DNA of 64,000 bases, taken from the NCBI RefSeq assembly GCF_965216415.1, contig NZ_CBDCFU010000001.1; one strand, written 5' to 3'. A model generated the notes under the pieces. That model worked only from the letters and a program-made list of their open reading frames with translations, was not told where the DNA came from and did no database searches. Positions 1 through 8,597 of the stretch are shown here, piece after piece. The number at the start of each line of letters is the position of its first letter. Positions within the stretch are counted from its first letter, which is position 1. Source of the stretch: Marivita sp003149565. GTDB taxonomy: Bacteria > Pseudomonadota > Alphaproteobacteria > Rhodobacterales > Rhodobacteraceae. Position numbers and translations under genes: made by a program.

Positions 1-20
1 GTTGTTTTGGAGGTCATCAT
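1..20 (-). CDS. Start of the next gene of the leftward sugar operon (partial, probably a permease)
   Basis: Only the first codons are inside the window. On the minus strand an ATG at 18-20 overlaps the TGA stop of the upstream ABC ATPase, and a second in-frame ATG follows at 15-17. The readable residues are MMTSKTT. ATG/TGA overlap is typical of translationally coupled transporter operons, and a permease is the usual partner of this ATPase type. The identity is inference from operon order; the permease lacking its N-terminus at the right edge of the window is a candidate for the rest of this gene. Confidence 0.4.
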
Positions 21-1534
21 CCCACCCTTTCGATGCTGCCAACGCCCACGCCCATGGCATGCCTGACGATTCTGTCTTCTGTGATCTGATCCCCATTCAG
101 GGTTCCGGCGAGCCTGCCCGAGCGCATGACCAACACCCGATCCGCCAAGCCGATGACCTCTTGCATCTCCGATGAGATCACGATGATACCGTGGCCTTCT
201 GCGGCAAGTTTGCTCAGGAAGGCGTAAATCTGCTGCTTGGTGCCGATGTCGATGCCGCGGGTCGGTTCGTCGACGATCAGGATTGCCGGATCGGACTGCA
301 TCACCTTAGCCAGCAACAACTTTTGCTGGTTGCCGCCCGAAAGGTTGCCGACGCGTATGCCTCGCGTCCCTGCACGAATGTCGAATTCCCCTATGGCCTG
401 GTCGAGCGCGCGCTCCTCGGCAGCGGTGTCGATCAGCACCCGGCCGTATTTGTGCAATGCCTGCAGCGTCAGGTTCTCGCGCAGGCCCTTGTTCAGCAGC
501 AGCCCGCGCAGCTTGCGGTCCTCGGTCAGGTAGCATAGCCCATGCGCCAGTGCATCACCGGGCCGCGATACGCGCAGCGGCGTGCCGTTGATCTCGATCC
601 TTGTGCTGGTGGCCGGACGCAGACCACAGAGCCCTTCCATCGCTTCGGTCCGACCGGCCCCGATCAACCCCGCGATGCCAAGGATCTCGCCACGGTGCAG
701 GTCAAAGGAAATGTCCCTGGCATGACCGGGGACGCTCAGCCCTTCGACCCGCAGCATCACCTCTTGGTCCGGCGCGGAGGCGGGCTTATCCGGGAACAGG
801 TCCGACACGTCGCGCCCGACCATCGCCGTGGCCATTTCGTCCTCGGTGATCTCTTGCGCCGGACCGCCACGCACCAACGTCCCGTCCCGCAGCACGGTTA
901 CGGAGTCGGCGATCTCTGCCACCTCGCCCAGCTTGTGCGATGTAAAGAGGATCGCCGTCCCCGATGCCTTGAGCGCCCGCACCTGGTCAAACAGGATGCG
1001 GGTCTCGGCGCCCGTCAGGACGGCAGTCGGCTCGTCCATGATCAGCACCCGTGCATCGCGGCTAAGCGCCTTTGCGATCTCGATCATCTGCTTGTCGGAG
1101 TTAGACAGTTTCGAGACCAGCGTGCCCGGATCGATATGGCAGTCGATCCGGGCGAGATATTCACGCGTGAGCCGCCGCATACGCGCCTTGTCGAGCAGCC
1201 AGCCCTTGTGCAGTTCACGGCCGAGAAAGATGTTCTGCTCAACCGTCAGCTGTTCGGCTAGGTTGAACTCCTGGTGGATCATCACGATCCCGGCCTCTTC
1301 GGCCTCATGCAGCGAGCCGAAGGTGATCTCCTGCCCGTCCAGCACGATCTTGCCGGATGTTGGTGCCTCAATTCCGGACAGGATTTTCATCGTGGTCGAT
1401 TTGCCCGCCCCGTTTTCGCCGATCAGCGCCAGCACCTCGCCCGACCGAATGTCGAGCGTGACGCCATGAAGCACTTCGACCGGACCAAAGCTTTTGGTCA
1501 CGTGTTGCAGCGCAAGGACGGTGGGCTGGCTCAT
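17..1534 (-). CDS. Ribose/xylose-type sugar ABC transporter, double ATP-binding subunit (CUT2)
   Basis: Cytoplasmic ATPase that powers import of a monosaccharide, of the RbsA/XylG/FrcA family. It is 505 residues, the usual length, with two fused ABC modules. The first has an intact Walker A (GENGAGKST), the signature LSNSDKQ and Walker B LIMDEPT. The second has the degenerate Walker A typical of the family (GLIGAGRT), signature LSGGNQQK and Walker B LIVDEPTRGID. The start overlaps the stop of the oxidoreductase gene by 4 bases, so it is in the same operon. No substrate-binding protein for this ribose-type system is visible in the window. The substrate is inferred to be a sugar or sugar alcohol. 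Confidence 0.93.
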   Translation of the reverse strand: MSQPTVLALQHVTKSFGPVEVLHGVTLDIRSGEVLALIGENGAGKSTTMKILSGIEAPTSGKIVLDGQEITFGSLHEAEEAGIVMIHQEFNLAEQLTVEQNIFLGRELHKGWLLDKARMRRLTREYLARIDCHIDPGTLVSKLSNSDKQMIEIAKALSRDARVLIMDEPTAVLTGAETRILFDQVRALKASGTAILFTSHKLGEVAEIADSVTVLRDGTLVRGGPAQEITEDEMATAMVGRDVSDLFPDKPASAPDQEVMLRVEGLSVPGHARDISFDLHRGEILGIAGLIGAGRTEAMEGLCGLRPATSTRIEINGTPLRVSRPGDALAHGLCYLTEDRKLRGLLLNKGLRENLTLQALHKYGRVLIDTAAEERALDQAIGEFDIRAGTRGIRVGNLSGGNQQKLLLAKVMQSDPAILIVDEPTRGIDIGTKQQIYAFLSKLAAEGHGIIVISSEMQEVIGLADRVLVMRSGRLAGTLNGDQITEDRIVRHAMGVGVGSIERVG

Positions 1535-2673
1535 AGCTTGGTCCAGGCCGCATTTTTGGCGGCCGATGCAACACAGGCGCGGATAAAAGCCATGCCTTCG
1601 CGCCCGGCGGCGATCCCTGGCAGCACACCCATCACCTCGTCGCGCGGCCGGCCCGCTTGGACGCCGCGAATGGCTCCGGCGGCCTCGGTGTAAAGTGTTG
1701 CGAACCCTTCAAGATAGCCTTCGGGATGGCCCGCCGGAATGCGGCTGACCGAGGTCGAGGCCTCGATGGCGCCCGGCCCATTGCGGGTCAGCAAGCGGGA
1801 GGGTTCACCATACGGGGTGAACCATAGGTGGTTCGGTGTCTCCTGTGCCCATTCCAACCCGCCTTTTTCGCCGTAGACGCGCAGCCGCAGCCCGTTCTCA
1901 TTGCCCGGAGCAACCTGGCTGCACCAGAGAATGCCGCGAGCCCCGCCCTCGTAGCGTAGCATGACATGCGCGTTGTCATCGAGGCTGCGCCCTGTACCGA
2001 AGCTTTGCAGATCCGCGGCCAACTCGGCCCCGGCAAGGCCAGTGACGAAACCGGCGAGGTTGTAGGCATGGGTACCGATATCGCCGATCGCGCCGCCCGC
2101 GCCGGATCGCTCGGGGTCGGTGCGCCACTCGGCTTGCTTCACGCCCTCGGTCTCCAACGTATCAGTCAGCCAGTCCTGCACATATTCGACCTGCACGATG
2201 CGCAACTGCCCCAATTGCCCATCGGCCACCATCTGCCGCGCCTGCCGGATCATTGGATAGCCGGTGTAGTTATGGGTGAGGATGAACAGCGCCTTGGAGT
2301 CGGCCACGGCCTTTTCCATCGCCTCAGCGTCCTCGAAGGTGGCTGTCAGCGGCTTGTCACAGATGACATGAATGCCCCGCGACAGAAACGCCTGGGCCGC
2401 CGAGAAATGAACGTGGTTGGGCGTCACGATGCTAACCGCCTCGATGCCGTCCTCTCGCGCCGCCTCGGCCTTGGCCATCTCTTCAAAGGTGCCGTAGGAC
2501 CGGGACGGGTCGAGCCCCAACGCCTCGGCGCTGGCGCGGGCCTTCTCGGGCGTAGACGACAAGGCCCCTGCAATCAGTTCAAAATGACCGTCGATGCGAC
2601 TTGCGATCCGATGAACCCCGCCGATGAATGCGTCGTTGCCGCCGCCGACCATTCCCAGTCTTACACGTGTCAT
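1531..2673 (-). CDS. Gfo/Idh/MocA family oxidoreductase
   Basis: NAD(P)-dependent dehydrogenase of the glucose-fructose oxidoreductase/inositol dehydrogenase family, 380 residues. It has an N-terminal Rossmann fold (GMVGGGNDAFIGG near residues 6-18), the lysine-containing CDKP motif in place of the usual EKP, and a C-terminal GFO-like domain with the GGAIGDIGTHA stretch. A longer frame upstream exists, but ATG 2673 starts the Rossmann strand (MTRVRLGMVGGG) and nearly abuts the stop of the preceding isomerase gene at 2675. The gene is operonic with the isomerase and the sugar ABC ATPase, suggesting oxidation of the imported sugar or polyol. The substrate cannot be read from the sequence. Confidence 0.9.
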   Translation of the reverse strand: MTRVRLGMVGGGNDAFIGGVHRIASRIDGHFELIAGALSSTPEKARASAEALGLDPSRSYGTFEEMAKAEAAREDGIEAVSIVTPNHVHFSAAQAFLSRGIHVICDKPLTATFEDAEAMEKAVADSKALFILTHNYTGYPMIRQARQMVADGQLGQLRIVQVEYVQDWLTDTLETEGVKQAEWRTDPERSGAGGAIGDIGTHAYNLAGFVTGLAGAELAADLQSFGTGRSLDDNAHVMLRYEGGARGILWCSQVAPGNENGLRLRVYGEKGGLEWAQETPNHLWFTPYGEPSRLLTRNGPGAIEASTSVSRIPAGHPEGYLEGFATLYTEAAGAIRGVQAGRPRDEVMGVLPGIAAGREGMAFIRACVASAAKNAAWTKL

Positions 2674-2674
2674 G

Positions 2675-3730
2675 TTATCCGATCCCCAGAAGTTTCTTGT
2701 TGGTAGCTTCATCGATCTCGCCGCCTGCGAAATCGTCAAAGGCGTGTGGCGTGACACGGATAATGTGATCCTGAACGAATTGCGCACCCTCGCGCGCGCC
2801 GTCCTCGGGGTGTTTCAGCGCACATTCCCACTCCACGACAGCCCAGCCATCGAAATCGATCGCCGCCATCTTGGCAAAGATCGCCTTGAAATCGACCTGC
2901 CCGTCGCCAAGGCTGCGGAAGCGGCCTGCCCGGTCGACCCAGGGCTGGTAGCCTCCATAGACGCCCTGCCGCCCAGTCGGGTTGAACTCGGCATCTTTGA
3001 CGTGGAACATTTTGATCCGGTCCGCGTAAATGTCGATGTTTTCGAGGTAATCGAGGCATTGCAGGACGTAGTGAGACGGATCGTAAAGCATGTTGCAGCG
3101 CGCGTGCCCGTCCAACCGGTCCAGGAACATCTCGAAGGTGACACCGTCGTGCAGGTCCTCCATCGGGTGGATCTCGTAGCAGACGTCCACTCCACACTCC
3201 TCGGCATGATCGAGGATCGGCCGCCAACGACGGGCCAGTTCCTCGAAGCCGCTGTCGACCATCCCCTGCGGTCGCTGCGGAAAGGGATAGACGAAGGGCC
3301 AGCAGAGTCCGCCCGAAAATGTCACATGCTGTCCGACACCGACGTTCTTTGAAGCGGTGAGCGCCTTCTTGACTTGTTCGATGGCCCATTCAGTGCGCGC
3401 CTGCGGCTTGCCCTGCACCTCGGGCGCGGCAAAGCCGTCGACCCAAGCGTCATAGGCCGGATGCACAGCAACAAGCTGGCCCAGGATATGAGTCGACAGA
3501 TCCGTCACTTGGACCCCGTTGTCGCGCGCCTGCCCCGCCCATTCGTCGCAATAGGTCTGCGAGGTCGCCAGCTTGTCCAGATCGACCAGCCTTGCGTCCC
3601 AGACCGGAACCTGAACACCCTTGTAGCCGCAATCCGCCGCCCATTTCGTGATGCCATCCCAAGAATTGAACGGGGCCTCGTCACCCGCGAATTGCGCCAG
3701 GAACAAACCCGGCCCCTTGATAGTCTTCAT
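2675..3730 (-). CDS. Sugar phosphate isomerase/epimerase family protein (TIM barrel)
   Basis: Predicted AP-endonuclease-2-like TIM-barrel isomerase of 351 residues, as in IolE/IolI-type sugar isomerases. Metal-ligand candidates lie in the strands ending EIHPMED, YDPSH, FHVKDAEF and VEWECA. The start at 3730 is chosen because the upstream in-frame extension is arginine/alanine-rich and has no family resemblance, whereas MKTIKGPGLFLAQF begins the barrel. It is the first enzyme gene after the LacI regulator and lies directly upstream of the oxidoreductase, a common pairing in inositol- and rare-sugar-type pathways. The exact reaction is unknown. Confidence 0.87.
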   Translation of the reverse strand: MKTIKGPGLFLAQFAGDEAPFNSWDGITKWAADCGYKGVQVPVWDARLVDLDKLATSQTYCDEWAGQARDNGVQVTDLSTHILGQLVAVHPAYDAWVDGFAAPEVQGKPQARTEWAIEQVKKALTASKNVGVGQHVTFSGGLCWPFVYPFPQRPQGMVDSGFEELARRWRPILDHAEECGVDVCYEIHPMEDLHDGVTFEMFLDRLDGHARCNMLYDPSHYVLQCLDYLENIDIYADRIKMFHVKDAEFNPTGRQGVYGGYQPWVDRAGRFRSLGDGQVDFKAIFAKMAAIDFDGWAVVEWECALKHPEDGAREGAQFVQDHIIRVTPHAFDDFAGGEIDEATNKKLLGIG

Positions 3731-3830
3731 TATGCCCTCCATTTCGCCGGCACAAAGCAGCGAATTTGCTTGGTCCTCAAAACTCTGTCGGGCCGCGGCG
3801 CGGGGTCCTTTCGCCACCGCAGCCAAGCTG

Positions 3831-4889
3831 TCAGCCCGTGTCCTCCAACGCCTCCGGCAACGCCTGCGGAAGATTCTCGCGCAGGAAAATCGTTGGGACG
3901 ATCGGTTCGGTTCGCAGAAGGCCGCGTCGGTCAGCCAGAAGTCGCAGGTTTTCTACCACGCGTGCCACTTCTTCCTCGGGCCGCTGGTCCATGATGATGT
4001 CGACAAGTCCCTGTTCCATCGCCCGCCGGGAATGGGGTACCAGTTCGTGGAGAAAAACATGCGGACGCGCGACGCTCTTCGGCAATGTCTCCAGCACCCG
4101 CACGAGGCCCGAATTGCCTGCCCCGGCGCTGTAGATGGCCGTGATCTCGGGGTCGGAGGCCAGAGCCTGGGCAACCTGCGCCTCGACCAGTTCGTAGCGG
4201 TCCCGTCCTTCGACCACCGGTGCGATGTCCAAGCTGGCTTTGATCACATCACGCATCCCTGACAGGCGGTCGGCATGATCCCGTGCCGAAAGCGCGCCCA
4301 CCACCGGCAGAACGCGCCCGCCCCGCCCGCCATGCGCAAGCAGGATCAAACGGCCTATGGTGCGCCCCGCCACCACATTATCGATGCCCACGTAGGCATT
4401 GCGCGCGGACCCCGGAACATCGGATACCAGCGTGATCACAGGGATCTCCTTTGCCCGTAGAGCGGCAATCGCAGCGACCGTCCTGGCATCGTCGCTGGAC
4501 ACCACGGCCACGCCATCCACTTCGTCGGCGCTCAGGCCTTCGAGGTGTTCGCGCAGCGCAGCAGGGTCGAAGGCTTCGACAGTATCGACGGACAGGCTGA
4601 CATGATCGACCAGCAACCACTCTGCGGCGTCATGAAACAACTCATGCATCCGCCGGAAAAATGCGTTGGACCCCGAGGGCAAAACGATGACAAAACGGTA
4701 AATTCGTTGTTGCGAGAGGTTGGCCGCTGCGACGTTGCGCGTGTAGCCGAGCGTCTCGATGGCAGCCCATACCCTTTTACTGGCCTTTTCGGACACGCCG
4801 GCACGGCCATTCACCACACGATCCGCGGTCGCGTAGCTGACGCCGGCATGGCGCGCAACATCTGACAGAGTCGGCGGCCGTCTCTTCAT
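3831..4889 (-). CDS. LacI-family transcriptional regulator (regulator 1)
   Basis: DNA-binding repressor of 352 residues. The N-terminal LacI helix-turn-helix is clear (TLSDVARHAGVSYATADRVV, then NGRAGVS), followed by a hinge and a periplasmic-binding-protein-like effector domain. The start at 4889 gives MKRRPPTLSDVA; the extension upstream has no homology signal. It lies at the head of the leftward sugar operon with about 100 bases before the isomerase gene, and a perfect 16-bp palindrome lies 57 bases upstream of its start. It is inferred to repress its own operon, with an imported sugar or a metabolite as inducer. It is a paralogue of the regulator at 5186-6214. Confidence 0.93.
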   Translation of the reverse strand: MKRRPPTLSDVARHAGVSYATADRVVNGRAGVSEKASKRVWAAIETLGYTRNVAAANLSQQRIYRFVIVLPSGSNAFFRRMHELFHDAAEWLLVDHVSLSVDTVEAFDPAALREHLEGLSADEVDGVAVVSSDDARTVAAIAALRAKEIPVITLVSDVPGSARNAYVGIDNVVAGRTIGRLILLAHGGRGGRVLPVVGALSARDHADRLSGMRDVIKASLDIAPVVEGRDRYELVEAQVAQALASDPEITAIYSAGAGNSGLVRVLETLPKSVARPHVFLHELVPHSRRAMEQGLVDIIMDQRPEEEVARVVENLRLLADRRGLLRTEPIVPTIFLRENLPQALPEALEDTG

Positions 4890-4945
4890 TCCAATCCTCC
4901 CACGGCAAAAGCTTGCAGCGGAGCGGACAAAGGTCAATCAATTTT

Positions 4946-4961
4946 TGATAGACGTCTATCA
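4946..4961. promoter_or_regulatory. Putative LacI operator (perfect palindrome)
   Basis: TGATAGACGTCTATCA is a perfect 16-bp palindrome with a central ACGT, typical in size and symmetry for a LacI-family operator. It lies between the two divergent LacI genes, closer to the leftward one. Assignment to regulator 1 is inference from position. Confidence 0.6.
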
Positions 4962-5125
4962 TTTTTGAGGACGCCTCCCCCTTGGAGCCATTCTGCAGCC
5001 CTGCCGTGCGCGCCTCACCAGCACCCTCGAGTTATGCCTTATTGGCCGCGAAGGTATTGGAATGACGCAAAAATGACGCGATTCGGCCATGTCGGCGGCT
5101 TCACCCCTATTCATCTTTCAGAAAT

Positions 5126-5137
5126 TGACTAACGTAC
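5126..5137. promoter_or_regulatory. Putative operator upstream of LacI regulator 2
   Basis: TGACTAACGTAC lies 49 bases before the start of the rightward lacI gene. The same 12-mer occurs inverted at 6258-6269, in front of the xylose operon. Shared placement suggests the regulator at 5186-6214 binds both. Confidence 0.5.
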
Positions 5138-5185
5138 CCTTAAGAACTCCAAACGCCCGACCGAAACTGAGAAAAGCAGGTTTCC

Positions 5186-6214
5186 ATGACACGCCCAACG
5201 ATACACGATGTCGCCCGAGAGGCGGGCGTAAGCCTGTCAACAGTTGACCGGGTTCTGAATGATCGAGACGGCGTGCGCCAGCAAACAAAAAGCCGTGTGC
5301 TTGAGGCGATTGACCGCCTCGGCTTTCAGCGCAACCTCGCTGCCGCAAATCTTTCGCGAAAACGCCGTTATCGGCTGGCCTTCATCCTGCCCGATGGGCC
5401 AAACTCATTCATGCGCCTTCTCGAACAGGACCTTATTGAGGCGGCAGAGGCGGCGCTGCTCGACCTCACGTCCGTCGAAACAATCAAGGTACCGCCTTTC
5501 GATGCAGGCGCCTTGGCAGACCTGCTACGAAAGCTCGACGCCGATAGCTTGGACGGGGTGGCCATCGTGGCGACAGATGCCACGATTGTCCGCATCGCCG
5601 TCCGCGAATTGCGTGCACGGGGCGTTGCAGTCATCACGCTTGTTTCGGACCTGCCCGGCTCTGAGCGTCAGGGATTCGTGGGAATAGACAACGTGCAGGC
5701 CGGGCGTACGGCCGGCAGCCTTCTCGGCAGATTCTGCCGCGGGCGAAGCGGGCGTATCGCGATGGTAACAGGGTCGATGCTGGTGCGGGACCACGCCGAA
5801 CGTCGGCTCGGATTCGAGCAGGTGCTGCGGACCGAATTTCCAGACCACCCCATCATCGCGCCACTGGAGGGGTTTGACGACAAGGATCGGGTCCGCGACC
5901 AGCTGGCCGCCAAGCTCGCCGAGGACCCGGAGATCATAGGCGTATACAGCATGGGTGCAGGCAATCGCGGCATTGCCGAGGCCCTTTCCGATTTGCCGAG
6001 TGACCGCGCAATTTCCGTGGTCGCCCACGAACTGACCCCCTATTCCCGCGAGGCCCTGCTTGACGGAACATTTGACGCCGTACTGAACCAGAACAGTCGG
6101 CGCGAGGTCGAAAGCGCGATCCGCCTGCTGAGAGAAATTCTTGACGGGCAGTCACCTACCACTCTGCCAGAGCCCATCGGCATCGAGATCTTCATGCGCG
6201 ACAATCTCCCCTAA
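5186..6214 (+). CDS. LacI-family transcriptional regulator (regulator 2) of the xylose/xylan operon
   Basis: Repressor of 342 residues with a strong N-terminal LacI HTH (TIHDVAREAGVSLSTVDRVL, then NDRDGV) and a C-terminal sugar-sensing domain. It reads divergently from regulator 1 and immediately precedes the xylo-oligosaccharide transport operon, in the same direction. A 12-base element is found upstream of both this gene and the operon, arguing for autoregulation plus control of the operon. The two LacI proteins resemble each other along their length, including the phrases ITLVSDLPGS/ITLVSDVPGS and VGIDNV, so they probably arose by duplication. Confidence 0.93.
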   Translation: MTRPTIHDVAREAGVSLSTVDRVLNDRDGVRQQTKSRVLEAIDRLGFQRNLAAANLSRKRRYRLAFILPDGPNSFMRLLEQDLIEAAEAALLDLTSVETIKVPPFDAGALADLLRKLDADSLDGVAIVATDATIVRIAVRELRARGVAVITLVSDLPGSERQGFVGIDNVQAGRTAGSLLGRFCRGRSGRIAMVTGSMLVRDHAERRLGFEQVLRTEFPDHPIIAPLEGFDDKDRVRDQLAAKLAEDPEIIGVYSMGAGNRGIAEALSDLPSDRAISVVAHELTPYSREALLDGTFDAVLNQNSRREVESAIRLLREILDGQSPTTLPEPIGIEIFMRDNLP

Positions 6215-6232
6215 CCCCTTTTTGAAGGGACT

Positions 6233-6244
6233 GCATTGCAATGC
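6233..6244. promoter_or_regulatory. 12-bp perfect palindrome in the xylose operon leader
   Basis: GCATTGCAATGC is a perfect palindrome just after the lacI stop and 10 bases before the putative LacI operator. It could be a second regulator site or part of a weak terminator. The function is not established by sequence. Confidence 0.3.
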
Positions 6245-6253
6245 GCAATTTCT

Positions 6254-6269
6254 TGACGTACGTTAGTCA
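6254..6269. promoter_or_regulatory. Putative LacI operator of the xylose/xylan operon
   Basis: TGACGTACGTTAGTCA is a near-palindrome with central ACGT, 62 bases upstream of the binding-protein gene. Positions 6258-6269 are the exact reverse complement of the 12-mer at 5126-5137. Like the palindrome at 4946-4961 it begins TGA, ends TCA and has ACGT at the centre, fitting the two paralogous LacI proteins. Confidence 0.6.
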
Positions 6270-6331
6270 GGAAATCAGATTCGTCAGTTCCGGTTGGAGG
6301 GCCGTAGGCGGATCGAAAAAGGGAGGATTTC

Positions 6332-7594
6332 ATGAGACATAGCATTGCAATCACAGCACTTCTTGGTGCGACTGCAATCGCCAGCGGTGCCCTGGCAGAA
6401 ACACAGATTAACGTTCTTCGCGTTGCTCCGAATGAAGAGCAAAAGGCTTATTACGAGGCAATCGCCAAGGCCTTCGAAGCCGAGCACGAGGACGTCAACG
6501 TCACCTTCGAATACATCGCCAACGAGGCCTACAAGTCCAAGCTACCGACGCTGCTGCAATCGGACGCCCGGCCTGACATCTTCTATAGCTGGGGCGGCGA
6601 GACCCTGGTCGACCAGGCCAAAGCGGGATTCCTGCAGCCGATCGGCGACATGCTGCCCGACAGTATTGCGGAAACGATTCCACAAGCCGCCATGAACGCC
6701 TACTCGGTCGACGGGTCTCTTTACGGCCTGCCGCTCTATGCGACCGAGGTCGTGTTCTGGACCAATACTGATTTGACGGACAAGGCGGGGATTGATCTCG
6801 ACGCTATCAAGACATGGGACGATTTCCTAAGCGCGGTCAAAACCCTGAAAGAGGCCAACATCACACCGATCATCGTTGGTGGTCAGGACAAATGGCCCCT
6901 GCACTTCTACTGGAGTTACCTAGCCCTCCGCGAAGGCGGCAAGGACATCATTTCGCAGGCGATGGCCGGCGAGGACGGTGGCTTCGAGAACGCGGCTTTC
7001 GTGGCAGCCGGCGAAGATTTCAAGCAGCTTGTCGATCTCGATCCCTTTCAGCCGGGTTTCATGGGAACCACATACGAAACCTCCAGCGGCATGTTCGCGG
7101 ATGGTGCGGGTGCCTTCTATCTGATGGGCGACTGGGACTACCTGCCCATGCGTGGGCGTTCGACCAGTGGCAAGGGCCTTTCGGACGATCAGCTTGCCAT
7201 CGTCAACTTTCCAGCAGTCAGCTCTCCCGTCGTCGAAGGCGGTGATGCGGCAACTCTGGGTGGGATCAACGGCTGGGCCGTGACTCACTCGGCGGAACCA
7301 GAAGCCGTCGACTTCTTGGCCTTCATGCTGAGCGCCGAGAACCAGCGCAAGGGCGCCCAGCAGCAGCTGTTCATCCCGATCGTCAAGGGCACGGAAGACG
7401 CGCTGGACAACCCGTTCTACGCGCGTGTGTCCAAGGATATCGCGAACAGCTCGCATCACCAGATTTTCCTTGACCAGTTCCTCGGGGCTTCGGTCGGGGC
7501 GACGGTCAACGACATCTCTGCCGACCTCGCGCAAGGTGTGATCTCGCCCGAAGAAGCGGCGGCGATGGTTCAAGAAGCCTGGAGCTTCCGCTAA
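6332..7594 (+). CDS. CUT1 sugar ABC transporter, periplasmic substrate-binding protein
   Basis: Extracellular solute-binding protein (family 1, MalE/XylE-like), 420 residues. It begins with a Sec signal peptide (MRHSIAITALLGATAIASG, cleavage near ALA-ET), so the mature protein works in the periplasm. A strong Shine-Dalgarno (GGGAGG) precedes ATG 6332. It is the first gene of an operon containing two permeases, a GH43 xylosidase, an ATPase and xylose isomerase, suggesting a xylo-oligosaccharide or xyloside ligand. A hairpin after the stop probably lets it be made in excess over the membrane subunits. Confidence 0.93.
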   Translation: MRHSIAITALLGATAIASGALAETQINVLRVAPNEEQKAYYEAIAKAFEAEHEDVNVTFEYIANEAYKSKLPTLLQSDARPDIFYSWGGETLVDQAKAGFLQPIGDMLPDSIAETIPQAAMNAYSVDGSLYGLPLYATEVVFWTNTDLTDKAGIDLDAIKTWDDFLSAVKTLKEANITPIIVGGQDKWPLHFYWSYLALREGGKDIISQAMAGEDGGFENAAFVAAGEDFKQLVDLDPFQPGFMGTTYETSSGMFADGAGAFYLMGDWDYLPMRGRSTSGKGLSDDQLAIVNFPAVSSPVVEGGDAATLGGINGWAVTHSAEPEAVDFLAFMLSAENQRKGAQQQLFIPIVKGTEDALDNPFYARVSKDIANSSHHQIFLDQFLGASVGATVNDISADLAQGVISPEEAAAMVQEAWSFR

Positions 7595-7609
7595 CAACCT
7601 CTAGAATCC

Positions 7610-7637
7610 GCCATGCGCCACATGATCGGCGCATGGC
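7610..7637 (+). terminator. Intercistronic hairpin after the binding-protein gene
   Basis: A perfect 10-bp stem (GCCATGCGCC / GGCGCATGGC) with an 8-base loop and no U-run. Such hairpins between binding-protein and permease genes commonly stabilise the upstream message or partly terminate transcription; that role is inferred. Confidence 0.6.
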
Positions 7638-7670
7638 GCCAATGCACTCCCCAGAAATCCGGAGACTGGC

Positions 7671-8597
7671 ATGGCCACCGCTGCCGCGAGCCGGCAATTG
7701 TCGGCATCAGAACGCCTGCGTCGAAGCATCGGAAACGGGCGCGTCAGTGCCGTCCTGATCCTGCTTCCGCCGGCCTTGATCCTCTTTACCTTGTTCGTGA
7801 TCTTGCCACTTGGTGAGTCCGGCTATTACTCGTTCTTCAGCTGGAACGGCTACGGCGCACCCTCGGATTTCGTCGGGCTGGAAAACTACCAGCGCATTGC
7901 CGGTCATTCGATCTTTCACAAGGCGATCGGTAACACCATCAAAATCGTCGTGATATCGCTGGTGATCCAGATGCCGCTTGCGATGGTCATGGCCCTGCTG
8001 ATCTACCGCAAGACACCAAGCAACGCCTTGTTCCGACTTATCTTTTTCCTGCCCTACATCCTGGCCGAAGTGGCCGCCGGGCTGATCTGGAGCTTTGTCT
8101 TCGACGGCAACTATGGCGTCAGCTCCTCAATCGCACGGTCCTTGGGCGTGGAAAGCTTTTTCATTCTCGCAGATCGCGACTGGGCCTTTGTCGCGGTGAT
8201 GACAGTCATCGTTTGGAAGTATTTCGGTTTTCACATGATGATCTATATCGCCGCCCTGCAGTCCGTCCCGGAGGACCTGATCGAGGCCGGCCGCATCGAG
8301 GGCGCCAAGCGGCTGCAGATCGTCCGCTATGTACAACTCCCGCACATCAAGCCGGCCATCATAGTCAGCGCCTTCTTTGCCATCATCGGTGCGTTGCAGG
8401 TCTTCGACGTGATCATTCCGCTGACAAATGGCGGGCCGTCCAACCAGACCCATACGATCGTCACCTATCTCTACACCTACGGGTTGACCCGCCTGAACAT
8501 CGGGTTCGGCAGTGCGGTCGGCGTTATACTCTTCATCGCCGCGATCACCGTGGCGGTCTTTTACCAGCGCGTCTTCATGAAGGGGGACAAGCCATGA
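7671..8597 (+). CDS. CUT1 sugar ABC transporter permease (MalF/UgpA type)
   Basis: Inner-membrane permease of 308 residues with six predicted hydrophobic segments, the first near residues 25-48 (AVLILLPPALILFTLFVIL). The conserved EAA loop that docks on the ATPase is visible as DLIEAGRIEGAKRLQIVRYV. A GGAG ribosome-binding site precedes ATG 7671. The stop overlaps the start of the next permease (ATGA), so the pair is co-translated. It forms the heterodimeric channel with the downstream permease, fed by the upstream binding protein. Confidence 0.93.
   Translation: MATAAASRQLSASERLRRSIGNGRVSAVLILLPPALILFTLFVILPLGESGYYSFFSWNGYGAPSDFVGLENYQRIAGHSIFHKAIGNTIKIVVISLVIQMPLAMVMALLIYRKTPSNALFRLIFFLPYILAEVAAGLIWSFVFDGNYGVSSSIARSLGVESFFILADRDWAFVAVMTVIVWKYFGFHMMIYIAALQSVPEDLIEAGRIEGAKRLQIVRYVQLPHIKPAIIVSAFFAIIGALQVFDVIIPLTNGGPSNQTHTIVTYLYTYGLTRLNIGFGSAVGVILFIAAITVAVFYQRVFMKGDKP

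Noticed and set aside
542..1261. Long plus-strand frame opposite the sugar ABC ATPase
   Set aside because: It is antisense to a gene with all ABC motifs, and its product is arginine/histidine-rich with no family resemblance.
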